Source: Streptomyces griseicoloratus
Lineage (GTDB): Bacteria; Actinomycetota; Actinomycetes; Streptomycetales; Streptomycetaceae
Direction of reading: 5' to 3'
DNA length: 64,000 nucleotides
Assembly: GCF_014534645.1 (NCBI RefSeq)
Contig: NZ_JACVQF010000186.1
Coordinates: forward strand, 1-64,000
Position 1 is the first letter of the stretch, and each line of letters opens with the position of its first letter. The notes beneath the pieces are model-generated. The model had not been told where the DNA came from. It did no database searches and saw nothing but the letters and a program-made list of their open reading frames with translations. This document shows, piece by piece, positions 51,914 to 60,944 of this stretch. A program made the translations under genes and the position numbers.

Positions 51914-52621
51914 ATGGAGCAGTCGAGCACGTCAGCCCTTCTGCAGGGCACGGTGCTGGACCTCGCTTCCGACGTGGTCTCCGCCCTTCGGGGCGGAGAC
52001 CACGCGCGAGCGGGGGGCGCCCCGACGACGGACGGCGCGGGCGGGAACATCGCACGTGCCGCGGTACGCGTCCTGGGCGCCGATGCGCTGCTGCCCACCA
52101 CCCTCCTGCGGGTTCCGCCCGACCCCGGGCGACTCGCCGTGTTCAGGGAGGCCGTGACGGCCCATCCGCCACGCGCCGACGCCGCCCCCACCGTCGTATG
52201 GAGCCACTGGGCCATGACCCGGGCCCTGCGACGGCTCGACGACCCCCTCCCCGGAGCGCCGGCCGGCGACGAGGGCACGGAACCCGGCGCCGGCTGGCTG
52301 GAGGACGCCGGATGGCAGTCGCTGACCCACCAGCTCGCCGTGCTCGCCCCCCTGGCGCTGCCCGGCGAGGAGTGCGCGGTGTCCCGCGTGGCCCGGAGCC
52401 GTCCGGTGGACGTCGCCCGGGGCTTCGTACGGGCGGTGCGCCGCAGGGACTGGCAGCAGGCGGCCGGAGCCGGGCGCTGGCTCACCCTCCTGGACGGCGT
52501 GCCCGACACCCTCGGCCTCGAAACGGGACTCGACTTCGTGCGCCTGATGGGCGGCAGCGACCCGCGCGTTGCCCTCCAGCTGGAGGCGGCGCGGCTGATG
52601 CCGGCCGGAGTACTCCTGTGA
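51914..52621 (+). CDS. Protein of unknown function, peptide operon gene 2
   Basis: 235 aa, ATG at 51914 with GGGAGC upstream. Unrecognised. Largely helical and Leu/Ala-rich, with SHWAMTRALRRLDDPL and RGFVRAVRRRDWQQAAGAGR. No membrane segment, no signal peptide and no catalytic motif visible. Its stop overlaps the next start (GTGA). It differs from the two following paralogues, although all share many tryptophans and Leu-rich helices. Confidence 0.75.
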   Translation: MEQSSTSALLQGTVLDLASDVVSALRGGDHARAGGAPTTDGAGGNIARAAVRVLGADALLPTTLLRVPPDPGRLAVFREAVTAHPPRADAAPTVVWSHWAMTRALRRLDDPLPGAPAGDEGTEPGAGWLEDAGWQSLTHQLAVLAPLALPGEECAVSRVARSRPVDVARGFVRAVRRRDWQQAAGAGRWLTLLDGVPDTLGLETGLDFVRLMGGSDPRVALQLEAARLMPAGVLL

Positions 52622-53655
52622 CCGCGACGGTCGCGCGGCAGGCGCGGCGCGTCGAGGAGGCCGCACTGACCTGGCTGTCCGCCCACCGCGACCGCTTCGC
52701 GCTGGGGGACGACGCGCTGGCGGCCGACGGCCGGGTGAACGGCACCTGGAAACCGCTGGGCGAACTGGCCCAGGTCTGCGCGACCGTGTCCGGGCGCATC
52801 CCCCCGTCGGACCCGCTCCGGCCGTGCGTGTCCGGCCTGCTGGACTTCGCCTGGGAGCAGACCGGCCGGGGCGAGCTGTTCCTGCGGATGCAGGCGCTGG
52901 AGCCCTTCGCCACCTATCCGCTGGAGGTGTACGCCGCCTTCGCCTCGGCCGGGCTCCGGCACGCGGGCTACGAGGCGTCCGCCGCCGTGGTGGCCCGGAC
53001 CCGCGGCTGGCGGCTGACCGAGCAGTGCCCCACCCGGCGGCTGGGCGTCATCGGGGCCGAGCGGCGCAGCGGCGTCCCGCCGCACGGACGGGTGTCACAG
53101 GCACTGCGGCGCACCTGGCTCGGCGGGCTGCCGGAGCCCTGGACCTTCGAGCGCGCGGCCGGCTACGCGCTCACCCACGTCGTCTTCCACCTGACCGACT
53201 GGGGACGCACGGCCCGAGGGGTGCCACCGGACCTGGCGGCCTATCTGCTCCACTGGCTGCCACCCTGGCTCGACACCTGCCTGGAGGCCCGGATGTGGGA
53301 CCTGAGCTGCGAGCTGCTGGCGGTGGCGGCGAGCCTGCCGACCGCCCCCGACGCGGCCGTCCTTCAGGACGCCTGGCACCGCCTCGCGGCGGCGCAGCAC
53401 ACCTCGGGCGCGATCCCGGAGGAGGGCGCCGTGCACGACGCGGCGCACCGACCGGGGCCCGAACCGGGCCCCGAACCCTACGACTTCACCGACTGCTACC
53501 ACTCCACCCTGATGGCGGTGTACGCGGCGGCGCTGACCACGGCACCGCCCCTCGAAGCGGACCGGGGCACCGAACGGCCTGTGCCGGCACTGGTGTGGAC
53601 GCCGTCGGCCGGCCACCACCACGAGCGGCGCAGCGGACAAGGAGTGCCGGGATGA
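52618..53655 (+). CDS. Helical protein of unknown function, paralogue A
   Basis: 345 aa, GTG at 52618. Shares with the next gene the motifs W-(5)-HRD-x-F near residue 25, KPLGELAQVCA, PTRRLGVIGAERRSG, TWLGGLPEPWTFERAAGYAL, THVVFHLTDWG, WLPPWLDTCLEARMWDLSCE, AAAQHTSGAIPEEG and CYHSTLMAVYAAAL. AAAQ-DGA-P and the many W residues are reminiscent of alpha/alpha-toroid proteins, as inference. No metal motif is certain, though His in THVVFH is conserved. Cytosolic. Confidence 0.8.
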   Translation: MTATVARQARRVEEAALTWLSAHRDRFALGDDALAADGRVNGTWKPLGELAQVCATVSGRIPPSDPLRPCVSGLLDFAWEQTGRGELFLRMQALEPFATYPLEVYAAFASAGLRHAGYEASAAVVARTRGWRLTEQCPTRRLGVIGAERRSGVPPHGRVSQALRRTWLGGLPEPWTFERAAGYALTHVVFHLTDWGRTARGVPPDLAAYLLHWLPPWLDTCLEARMWDLSCELLAVAASLPTAPDAAVLQDAWHRLAAAQHTSGAIPEEGAVHDAAHRPGPEPGPEPYDFTDCYHSTLMAVYAAALTTAPPLEADRGTERPVPALVWTPSAGHHHERRSGQGVPG

Positions 53656-54572
53656 CGGACACCCGCCTGATCCACCATGTCGGGGTCGCCGCCATGGAGT
53701 GGCTGTGGGCCCACCGCGACGGATTCCGGCTGGAGACCGACGTGGACCCCGAAGTGGGCTTCCTGGAACGCTTCAAGCCGGTCGGCGAACTCGCCCTCAT
53801 CTGCGCGGTGCTGTTCCGCGAGGGCGTCGCCGGGTCGCGCCAGGCGCAGCTGGCCCGGCAACTGCTCGACCACGCCTGGCGCGACACCCTGGACGGTGGC
53901 CGGATGCTGGTGCGCGGGCAGCGGATCGAACCGTTCTCGCCCATCCCGTTCGAGGTGTACCTGCCGTTCAAGGAGCTGGGCTACAGCCAGCCCGAGGTGG
54001 AGCGGGCCACCGTCCTGAACCACCGGCTGGACAGCTGGGTGACGTTCGGGGTGACGCCGACCCGGCGACTGGGACTGTCCGCGTTCCAGCGCCGCTTCGG
54101 CCTGCCCGCCCGTCCGCCCGAGGCCGATCTGGTGGGTACCACCTGGCTGGCCGGCACCCCCGAGCCGTGGACGGTCGAGGGACACACCGCCTACGACATC
54201 ACCCACACCGTGTTCCACCTCACCGACTGGGGCGAGGACCCCGACGCCCTGCCGCCCCGCATCGCGGACTACCTCGCCACCTGGCTGCCGGTCTGGCTCG
54301 ACGACTGGCTGGACCTGGAGCGCTGGGACCTGCTCGGCGAACTCCTCGTCGTCGACGCCTGCCTGCCCCGCCCCACCCTGGACGAGCGGGCCTGGCAGGG
54401 CTTCGCCGCCGCGCAGCAGCCCGACGGTGCCATGCCCGCCGTACGGACGATGCCCGAGGGAGACCCTGACACGGTGTTCGACATGGTCTACCACCCGACC
54501 CTGGTCGCCGCCTTCGCCTCCGTGCTGGCCACCTCCCGGGCCTTCACACAGCTCGCGCGGACCGCGTCGTGA
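53652..54572 (+). CDS. Helical protein of unknown function, paralogue B
   Basis: 306 aa, ATG at 53652 overlapping the previous stop. Paralogue of the preceding protein, with MEWLWAHRDGF, KPVGELALICAVLFREG, TPTRRLGLSAFQRRFG, TWLAGTPEPWTVEGHTAYDI, THTVFHLTDWG, WLPVWLDDWLDLERWDLLGE, ACLPRP and FAAAQQPDGAMPAVR. YHPTLVAAFASVLA ends the shared region. The two copies have clearly diverged but retain the same motif order. They probably form a complex or act in successive steps. Confidence 0.8.
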   Translation: MTDTRLIHHVGVAAMEWLWAHRDGFRLETDVDPEVGFLERFKPVGELALICAVLFREGVAGSRQAQLARQLLDHAWRDTLDGGRMLVRGQRIEPFSPIPFEVYLPFKELGYSQPEVERATVLNHRLDSWVTFGVTPTRRLGLSAFQRRFGLPARPPEADLVGTTWLAGTPEPWTVEGHTAYDITHTVFHLTDWGEDPDALPPRIADYLATWLPVWLDDWLDLERWDLLGELLVVDACLPRPTLDERAWQGFAAAQQPDGAMPAVRTMPEGDPDTVFDMVYHPTLVAAFASVLATSRAFTQLARTAS

Positions 54573-55648
54573 CGCCCCGCGCCACGCCCTGGCCGGGCGC
54601 CCCCGAGGACGCGGAGGCCGCCCCGCCGGCCGCCGGACCACCCGACGAGGGGCCGCTGCGCGAGCGGCTGTCCGCCGCCGTCGACGCCGCCGACGCACCG
54701 GACGTCGTCTTCGCCGTCTCCCGGCACGGCCGGCGCACCCTGCACTGCGGCGGCACCGCACCGCCCCCGGACGTACCCCGCGAGGACCTGCGCTACGAGA
54801 TCGGGTCCGCCTCCAAGGCGTTCACCGGACTGCTGCTGGCCCGGCTCATCGGGCGCGGCGAACTGACCGGGGGAGAACCGGCCGCCACCTGCCTCGACCC
54901 GGGCCGGCCGCCCGGCACCCACCCCGTGACGCTCGCCCACCTCATCACGCACACCTCCGGACTGCCCGCCCTGCCGGCCGACTTCCTGGTCCGCGCCCTG
55001 CCCGCCTGGCGGACCAACCCCTACGCCCGCTACCCGGCCGCCCGGGTGACCGACGCCTTTCTGCGGCACCGCCCCGGGCGCCGGCCCGGCACGCGGTGGC
55101 ACTACTCGAACTTCGGCGTCTCCGTGCTCGGGCACGCCCTCGCCGCGGCCACCGGCACGGCGTGGGAGGACCTGCTGACCGCGCACGTCCTGCGCCCGCT
55201 CGGCCTGAGCGGCACGGCCCTGCGGGCGGAGGACGTCAAGACCGACGCCGTCGGGCACCGCAAGGACGGCCGCACCCCCGTCCCGGCCTTCGACGCCGGG
55301 GGGTTCGAGGCGGCCGGGGCCCTGAGGGCCACCCCGCACGACCTGCTCACCTTCCTCGAAGCCCATCTGGACCCGTCCGGCTCACCGCTGGCCGGTGCGC
55401 TGCGGGCCGCGCGGGTGCCGGTGCTGCGGCGGGGCATGGGGCACCGGCACGAGCACACCGTGGCGTGGTTCCGGCACCCCACCGACGGCGGGCCGATGTA
55501 CTTCCACGGCGGGGCCACCCTCGGCCAGCAGGCGTTCCTGGGCTTCCGGCCCGACACCGGCACGGCCCTGGCCGCCCTGTGCACCCGCCGGTTCCGTGCC
55601 CGCGACCCCTTCGTGGCCGCCGCCTACGCGTTCCTCGCGGAGGCATAG
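54569..55648 (+). CDS. Serine beta-lactamase/D-alanyl carboxypeptidase-family hydrolase
   Basis: 359 aa, GTG at 54569 overlapping the previous stop. The SxxK motif lies in GSASKAFTGLLLARLIGRGE (Ser followed by Lys), and the YxN motif in WHYSNFGVSVLGHAL. The HxG-type third motif is FHGGATLGQQAF. No signal peptide, so it is cytosolic, unlike true beta-lactamases. Such enzymes act as esterases, amidases or peptidases on small molecules. Last gene of the peptide operon. Confidence 0.88.
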   Translation: MTPRATPWPGAPEDAEAAPPAAGPPDEGPLRERLSAAVDAADAPDVVFAVSRHGRRTLHCGGTAPPPDVPREDLRYEIGSASKAFTGLLLARLIGRGELTGGEPAATCLDPGRPPGTHPVTLAHLITHTSGLPALPADFLVRALPAWRTNPYARYPAARVTDAFLRHRPGRRPGTRWHYSNFGVSVLGHALAAATGTAWEDLLTAHVLRPLGLSGTALRAEDVKTDAVGHRKDGRTPVPAFDAGGFEAAGALRATPHDLLTFLEAHLDPSGSPLAGALRAARVPVLRRGMGHRHEHTVAWFRHPTDGGPMYFHGGATLGQQAFLGFRPDTGTALAALCTRRFRARDPFVAAAYAFLAEA

Positions 55649-55693
55649 GCGGCCCTTCCGACGCTTCCGGCCCTTCCCGCGCCGACACGGCGA

Positions 55694-55723
55694 CCGGCGC
55701 GAGGACGGTGCCCCTCGCGCCGG
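55694..55723. terminator. Strong hairpin between the peptide operon and the protease gene
   Basis: CCGGCGCGAGG and CCTCGCGCCGG form an 11-bp perfect stem with an 8-nt loop. Both flanking genes converge on it, so it is a likely bidirectional terminator. Confidence 0.7.
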
Positions 55724-55748
55724 ACGCCGCGTGCCTGTTCAGCGGCCG

Positions 55749-57125
55749 TCACACACGCTGCCACAGCGCCGGCGTGCCGTCGGGCGACCAGGCACCCTGC
55801 GCCTGGTGGTTCTGCAGGCACCGGTAGCGCACGCCGGCGTGGGTGACGGTGGTGCCGGCCGTGTAGACGCGGCCGGCCGTCCACGCGTCCGCCGCGCCGT
55901 CCTGCGGGGCGGGCGTCTGGGTCTCGGCGGTGCCGGTCGTCCTCAGGGTGAGGCCGAAGTCGCGGAGCAGCGGATTGATCGGCTGGTAGAACGTCGTCCC
56001 GCCCCTCGTGCAGTTGCCGGAGCCGCCGGAGGTGACGCCCTGCGCCTGGGCGCCCGCGGCGAACGGTCCCCCGGAGTCGCCCGGCTCGGCGCACACCGTG
56101 GTCTCCGTCAGTCCGTCGATGGTGCCCTCGGGGTAGGTGACGCTCGTGTCGTGCTGCCGGATCGTGCCGCAGTGCCATCCGGTGGTGGAGCCGGAGCGGC
56201 ACACCGACGCCCCGACGAGTGCCTCCACCGAGCCGGCCATCTGGATCCGCTGGCCGTCCTGGGCCTTGATGTCCGGGGTGGCGGTCCAGTCGGCGTTGAC
56301 CCCCACCCAGGCCATGTCCTTGCCGGGGAACGTGGACGCCTGGAAGGTGCCCTGGGGGGCCCGGTTGTAGCCGGTCGTCGTGTCGCCGGGGTCTCCGCAG
56401 TGCCCGGCCGTGGCGAAGCCCTGCTGTGCGCCCTTGGTGACGGAGAAGCCGACGGAGCAGCGGGCCTCGTCCTCGATGTAGTAGGCGTCGCCGCCGACGA
56501 CGTCCGCCAGCAGCCGCGGCCGGTCCGCGGACACCTGGACGCCCACGTCCTGCCCCGCGACCCCGGCCGCCTGGACGAAGGAGGCCGCCGCGGATTCGCT
56601 GACGGCCCGGACCACGACCCGGTTCGCCGGCACGTCGACGTACCAGACCGGTGTGTCCGAGGTCTTCACACGCGCGGCGGCGGCGTCCAGCCTGGCCTTG
56701 ACGGCACCGAGGTCGCCCAGGGACTTCTTCACGACGGCCGCCCTGGCGCCCTGGGCCTCGATGGCGGCCACGTCCGCGGCGTCGGTGGTGGCGACGGTCA
56801 GGTCGGCCGAGGTCGCGCCGCTCACCCAGGCCCCGGCGAAGCGCTCGCCCAGGGCGTTGCGCAGGCGTCCCGCGCGGGTGCCGGCCTCCGCCTCGTTGAC
56901 CAGCCGGCCGGCCGCCTGGTCCGGCGTCAGCTTCAGGTCGCGCTCCAGCGCGTGCAGCAGGCCCGCCGGCGGCCTGTCGGCGCCGAGCGTCTGCGCGGCG
57001 CCGGGGGACGCGCCCGGTGAGGGCGGCGGCGCGGCCGACGCGGCCGAGGGGAGTGCGGTCAGGACGAGGGCGCCGAGCGCGGCCAGTGCGGCTCGGCGGC
57101 TGCCCGCGGCGTGTCTGCCGACCAT
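55749..57125 (-). CDS. Secreted streptogrisin-type serine protease with chitin-binding module
   Basis: 458 aa, ATG at 57125 with AAGGAGG upstream. Sec signal (residues 1-31), then an alpha-lytic-type prodomain to about residue 205. The S1E protease domain follows: TAGHCG (His), DMAWVGV (Asp) and GDSGGPFAAG (Ser). Its C-terminus (WTAGRVYTAGTTVTHAGVRY, CLQNHQAQGAWSPDG) is a CBM5/12 chitin-binding module. Similar to streptogrisin C. Probably degrades proteins attached to chitin. It is upstream of, and in the same direction as, nothing on its 3' side; the PhoD gene lies 117 nt upstream of its start on the same strand. Confidence 0.93.
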   Translation of the reverse strand: MVGRHAAGSRRAALAALGALVLTALPSAASAAPPPSPGASPGAAQTLGADRPPAGLLHALERDLKLTPDQAAGRLVNEAEAGTRAGRLRNALGERFAGAWVSGATSADLTVATTDAADVAAIEAQGARAAVVKKSLGDLGAVKARLDAAAARVKTSDTPVWYVDVPANRVVVRAVSESAAASFVQAAGVAGQDVGVQVSADRPRLLADVVGGDAYYIEDEARCSVGFSVTKGAQQGFATAGHCGDPGDTTTGYNRAPQGTFQASTFPGKDMAWVGVNADWTATPDIKAQDGQRIQMAGSVEALVGASVCRSGSTTGWHCGTIRQHDTSVTYPEGTIDGLTETTVCAEPGDSGGPFAAGAQAQGVTSGGSGNCTRGGTTFYQPINPLLRDFGLTLRTTGTAETQTPAPQDGAADAWTAGRVYTAGTTVTHAGVRYRCLQNHQAQGAWSPDGTPALWQRV

Positions 57126-57242
57126 GGTGATGTGCCTCCTTGGAAGGGGTGGGGAAGGGGTGGGGGCGTGGTGGAACGGTGCGAAGGGGTGTGAGGGGAC
57201 CGGCGGACGGGGCGAGGCGCGGCACCGGTACCGGCGCCGTGC

Positions 57243-58907
57243 TCAGGCGGGCTTCAGCCCCGGGGCGCCCGCCTCCGTGACGAAGGACGCGGCGGTGGTG
57301 ACGGGGGCGCCGGGTGTGGTGACGGCGGAGACGGTCCTGAAGTCGAACCGGGCCGCCTGGCGGCCCAGTTCGACGCGGACGTAGCCGCGCTTGCCGTTGT
57401 AGAACTTCATGTGGGGGTTGGCCCGCATGTAGGTGTCCCAGTTGGCGGGCTTCTCCTGCCCGTCCCGCCCGCTGGCGACGGAGCTGCAGGTGATCTCCGT
57501 GCCGAGGGTGGCGGACTGCGGGTCGTCGAAATCGTCCTTGATGTCGAAGGCGTACCCCACGTGCACGTCCCCGGTGAGGACCAGCCAGTTGTCGACCCCG
57601 GCCGCCTTCGCCCCGGCGACGATCCGGTCGCGCGAGGCCGGATAGCCGTCCCAGGCGTCCATGGAGACCGCGGCCTCGGCGGTCAGGTCGAACCTGCGCC
57701 GGGAGAAGCAGACCTGCTGGGGCATCACGTTCCACAGCGCGGTCGAGCTCTGCCAGCCGTCGATGAGCCACTCCTCCTGGGCGGCGCCGGTGAGGGTGCG
57801 CGCCGGGTCCTCGGACTCGGGCCCCGGGGCGTGCGGCCGGTCGTCGTAGGCCTGGTCCGACCGGTACTGGCGGGTGTCCAGGATGTCGAACTGGGCGAGC
57901 GTGCCCCAGTGGAGCCGGCGGTACAGCTGCGCGTCGGGTCCCTGGGGCAACTGGGCGGCGCGCAGCGGCTGGTTCTCCCAGTAGGCCCGGTAGGCGGCGG
58001 CCCGCCGCACCAGGAACTCCTCCGGCGGGACGTCGTTCTCGGGGATGCCGGCGGCGTAGTTGTTCTCGGTCTCGTGGTCGTCCCAGGTGACGACGAACGG
58101 GTGGGCGGCGTGCGCGGCCCGGAGGTCCTCGTCGCTCTTGTAGAGCGCGTAGCGCATCCGGTAGTCGGCGAGGGTCATCGTCTCGCGGTTGAACACGTCG
58201 GGCAGGGTGATGCCGGTGTACCGGCGCTCTCCGCCCGCCGCGTTGACCGCGTACTCGTACAGGTAGTCGCCGAGGTGGAAGACCACGTCGACGTCGTCCT
58301 CGGCGAGGTGGCGGTGGACCGTGTAGTACCCGTCCTGGTACGCCTGGCAGGCGACGGCGGCCAGTTTGAGGGACGAGGCGTCGGCGCCCGCCGCGGGGGC
58401 GGTGCGGGTGCGGCCCCTGGGGCTGAACCAGCTGCCGGTCCGGAAGCGGTAGTAGTACACCGTGCCCGGCGCCAGTCCCCGGACGTCGACGTGCACGCTG
58501 TGGGCGTACTCGGGATGGGCCAGGGCGGTGCCCCGCTGCACCACGACGGCGAAGTACTCGTCCAGGGCCACCTCCCACTGGACCGACACCCGCTCCTGGG
58601 CCAGCCCGCCGTCCACCGCGAACGGCTCCGGCGCCAGCCGCGTCCACAGCACGACCGAGTCCGGCAGCGGGTCCCCGGAGGCGACGCCGAGCGTGAACGG
58701 GTCGCTGCTGATGCGGGCGCCGCCGAGTTCGCGTGCGGCGGCGGCACCGCGGGCCGGCAGGTTGGTGGTGAAGGCGAGTGCGGCGGCGGCCGCCGTGACG
58801 GTGAGGAAACGCCGGCGGCGCAGGTGCCGGCCGGCGGCGCCCAGCACGGCGTCGTGCGGGGAGAAGGCGTGCTCGGCCAGAGCACGGTGACGGCCCGTGG
58901 GCGCCAT
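57243..58907 (-). CDS. phoD: Tat-exported PhoD-type alkaline phosphatase/phosphodiesterase
   Basis: 554 aa, ATG at 58907 with GAGAGGA upstream. The Tat signal RRRRFLTVTAAAAALAF starts near residue 31. PhoD motifs are FTLGVASGDPLPDSVVLWTR, FHLGDYLYEY, WDDHETENNY, RRLHWGTLAQFDILDTRQYR and VLTGDVHVGYAFDI, which hold the iron/calcium ligands. It hydrolyses organic phosphate outside the cell. Pho boxes were not obvious upstream. A 325-nt intergenic region separates it from the next gene. Confidence 0.93.
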   Translation of the reverse strand: MAPTGRHRALAEHAFSPHDAVLGAAGRHLRRRRFLTVTAAAAALAFTTNLPARGAAAARELGGARISSDPFTLGVASGDPLPDSVVLWTRLAPEPFAVDGGLAQERVSVQWEVALDEYFAVVVQRGTALAHPEYAHSVHVDVRGLAPGTVYYYRFRTGSWFSPRGRTRTAPAAGADASSLKLAAVACQAYQDGYYTVHRHLAEDDVDVVFHLGDYLYEYAVNAAGGERRYTGITLPDVFNRETMTLADYRMRYALYKSDEDLRAAHAAHPFVVTWDDHETENNYAAGIPENDVPPEEFLVRRAAAYRAYWENQPLRAAQLPQGPDAQLYRRLHWGTLAQFDILDTRQYRSDQAYDDRPHAPGPESEDPARTLTGAAQEEWLIDGWQSSTALWNVMPQQVCFSRRRFDLTAEAAVSMDAWDGYPASRDRIVAGAKAAGVDNWLVLTGDVHVGYAFDIKDDFDDPQSATLGTEITCSSVASGRDGQEKPANWDTYMRANPHMKFYNGKRGYVRVELGRQAARFDFRTVSAVTTPGAPVTTAASFVTEAGAPGLKPA

Positions 58908-59232
58908 CTGGAGTCCTCTCGTACGGGCGGGCGTGGCCATGGGCGAACGGCACGGGGAGTGGGGTGGGCCCCCGGGCGGTCGCCCCGCGCAGGCCGGCAC
59001 GGGGTCTTCGCTGGTCGCGAGCAGGCATGCGCAGTCCACGCGGGGCCCCGTCGCGCGGTGACGCCGACCCGCGAAACGCGGACCATGCATGCTAAGCAGA
59101 CAAAACGCGCCAAATCCGAAGGGCTTGCGGAGTGATCACACAGGAGGCGGTACGCGGAGTGTGCGGACCGTCCGCAGGGGCACCCGGGGGAGGCCGGACC
59201 ACGGACGCGGAGAGAAGGGCGGCGCGGAGCCC
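58908..59232. other. Intergenic region with no recognised gene (325 nt)
   Basis: Divergent promoters of phoD and the small Cys protein must lie here. An AT-richer patch with GCATGCATGCTAAGCAGACA lies at 59081-59103. No clear tandem PhoP-type repeats were seen. Confidence 0.5.
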
Positions 59233-59538
59233 ATGGCCAGGACACGGCGCTACGACGTGGCCGCCTCCGGCGGCTGGTGGGACGAGGAGGACAACCGCCG
59301 GCTGCCGGCCGGTGAGGTGCACGCCTGGGAGCAGGGCACGAACCAGACCGTGTGCGGTCTGTCCCTCCACCGGTCGCGGCTGACCCGCTTCCCCGGCGTC
59401 ACCTGGGCGGACGTCCTGCCCGAGTCAGGGGGCGCCGCCGACGCCGTCCGCCGGGTCTGCCCGCGTTGCGCCGCCGCGGCCGGCCGGCGCGGCACGGACG
59501 CCCGCCCGGCCTGGCGACGCACCAACCCCCGGCCGTAG
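59233..59538 (+). CDS. Small Cys-containing protein of unknown function
   Basis: 101 aa, ATG at 59233. It contains VCGLSLHRSRL and a CxxC motif in RVCPRCAAAAG; the cysteines could bind zinc. WWDEEDNRRLPAGEVHAWE near the start is distinctive. A short Arg-rich tail follows. Not recognised as any known family. The ribosome-binding site (GGAGCC) is weak. Confidence 0.7.
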   Translation: MARTRRYDVAASGGWWDEEDNRRLPAGEVHAWEQGTNQTVCGLSLHRSRLTRFPGVTWADVLPESGGAADAVRRVCPRCAAAAGRRGTDARPAWRRTNPRP

Positions 59539-59583
59539 GGCGCGGCCCTGCGCGGGCAGGGGCCCGCGGCTGACGCGGTCCGG

Positions 59584-59950
59584 TCATGCGTCCTCCTGTT
59601 CCTCTCCCCGGTCACCGGGTCGTGCTCGTGCCGCCGCCGGTCGCTTGTGCGCGTCCAGGGCCGCCGTGACCAGCGCGAGTACGTCGTCCCGTCCGAGCCA
59701 GGCCGACCGGGCCCGTGCCACCCACTCGGCGAGTCCGGCGCGCAGGGGCGAGCCGTCCTCCGTGCCGGGCCGCACCGGCGACCGCGTCACGAAGAGGCCG
59801 CGCCGCGCCGCGACCGGACCGGGCCGGCCTGCTCCAGGGCGCGACAGGCCCGGAACACGGTGTTGGGAGCATGGATGTCGAACACCCGGTCCCGAGGCAC
59901 CCTGGTGACGTCCTTCCAGGCCCGCCCCGCCGCCGGCACGGCACCCGACT
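59584..59950 (-). pseudogene. Remnant of a GntR (YtrA-type) regulator
   Basis: Minus-strand sequence APNTVFRACRALEQAGPVRS matches the GntR recognition helix and wing (usual form PNTVxRAYRELEQAGLVxSR). The wing then continues as RRGLFVTRSP only after a one-base frame change near 59800. The last part, LRAGLAEWVARARSAWLGRD then LALVTAALDAHK, matches the YtrA-type C-terminus. The N-terminal helix that begins GntR domains is missing. Non-functional as read. It lies divergent from the threonine dehydratase gene. Confidence 0.75.
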
Positions 59951-59966
59951 CCGCTGGAGGAAACGC

Positions 59967-60944
59967 GTGACGACCACCACCCCGCCGGTCACCCTCGACG
60001 ACGTCCGCGACGCCGCCGCCCGCCTCGACGGCGTCGCGCACCGCACGCCGGTCCTGCGCTCGCGCACCCTCGACGCGCTCGTCGGCGCCGAGGTCTTCCT
60101 CAAGTGCGAGAACTTCCAGCGGGTGGGCGCCTTCAAGTTCCGCGGCGCCTACAACGCCGCCTCCCGCCTCACGCCAGAGCAGCGCGCCCGGGGCATCGCC
60201 GCCTACTCCTCCGGCAACCACGCCCAGGCCGTGGCCCTCGCGGCCCGGGAACTCGGCACGACCGCGGTGATCGTCATGCCCGAGGACGCGCCCCCCTCCA
60301 AGCGGGAGGCCACGGCCGCCTACGGCGCAGAGATCGTCACCTACGACCGCTACGGCGGCGACCGCGTCGCCATCGCCGAGGCCCTGGCCGCCGAACGGGG
60401 ACTGAGCCTGATCCCGCCCTACGAGCACCCCCACGTCATCGCCGGTCAGGGCACCGCCGCCCTCGAACTCCTCGAAGAGACGGGGGAGCTCGACGCCCTG
60501 GTGGCACCGGTCGGCGGCGGCGGTCTGATCGCCGGCAGCGCCACCGCGGCCAAGGCCCTGCACCCCGGGATCCGGGTGCTCGGCGTCGAACCGGAGGCCG
60601 GAGACGACACCAAGCGCTCCCTGGAAGCGGGGCGGCGGGTCACCGTCCCGGTCCCGCGCACCATCGCCGACGGCCAGGCCCTGCACACCCCCGGAGAGCT
60701 GACCTTCTCCCTCAACCGGCGGCTGCTCGACGGGATCGTGCTGGTCTCCGACGACGAGATCCGGGACGCGATGCGGTTCGCCTTCGAGCGGCTGAAGATC
60801 GTCGTCGAGCCCAGCGGCGCCACCCCGCTGGCCGCCCTGCTCACCGGCCGCGCCGGCCGCCTGCCCCGCCGGGTCGGAGTGATCGTCTCCGGCGGCAACG
60901 TGGACGCCGGCCGCTTCGCCCGGCTCTGCGGCACCGCCCGCTGA
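59967..60944 (+). CDS. Threonine dehydratase/serine racemase-type PLP enzyme
   Basis: 325 aa, GTG at 59967 with GGAGG six nt upstream. PLP Lys57 is in GAFKFRGAYNAA. SSGNHAQAVALAARELG and VGGGGLIAGSATAAKAL (phosphate-binding glycine loop) are typical. EPSGATPLAALLTG and VIVSGGNVD complete the fold. No C-terminal ACT domain, so it belongs to the short catabolic threonine/serine dehydratase or hydroxyaspartate-lyase group. Reaction most likely deamination of threonine or serine. A neighbouring GntR gene is broken. Confidence 0.9.
   Translation: MTTTTPPVTLDDVRDAAARLDGVAHRTPVLRSRTLDALVGAEVFLKCENFQRVGAFKFRGAYNAASRLTPEQRARGIAAYSSGNHAQAVALAARELGTTAVIVMPEDAPPSKREATAAYGAEIVTYDRYGGDRVAIAEALAAERGLSLIPPYEHPHVIAGQGTAALELLEETGELDALVAPVGGGGLIAGSATAAKALHPGIRVLGVEPEAGDDTKRSLEAGRRVTVPVPRTIADGQALHTPGELTFSLNRRLLDGIVLVSDDEIRDAMRFAFERLKIVVEPSGATPLAALLTGRAGRLPRRVGVIVSGGNVDAGRFARLCGTAR

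Noticed and set aside
55624-59028. 1134-codon minus-strand frame across the protease and PhoD genes
   Set aside because: It is a shifted frame of two clear genes, each with its own ribosome site and signal peptide.
58908-59232. PhoP-binding repeats upstream of phoD
   Set aside because: No tandem 11-nt repeats resembling GTTCACC units could be found on either strand.
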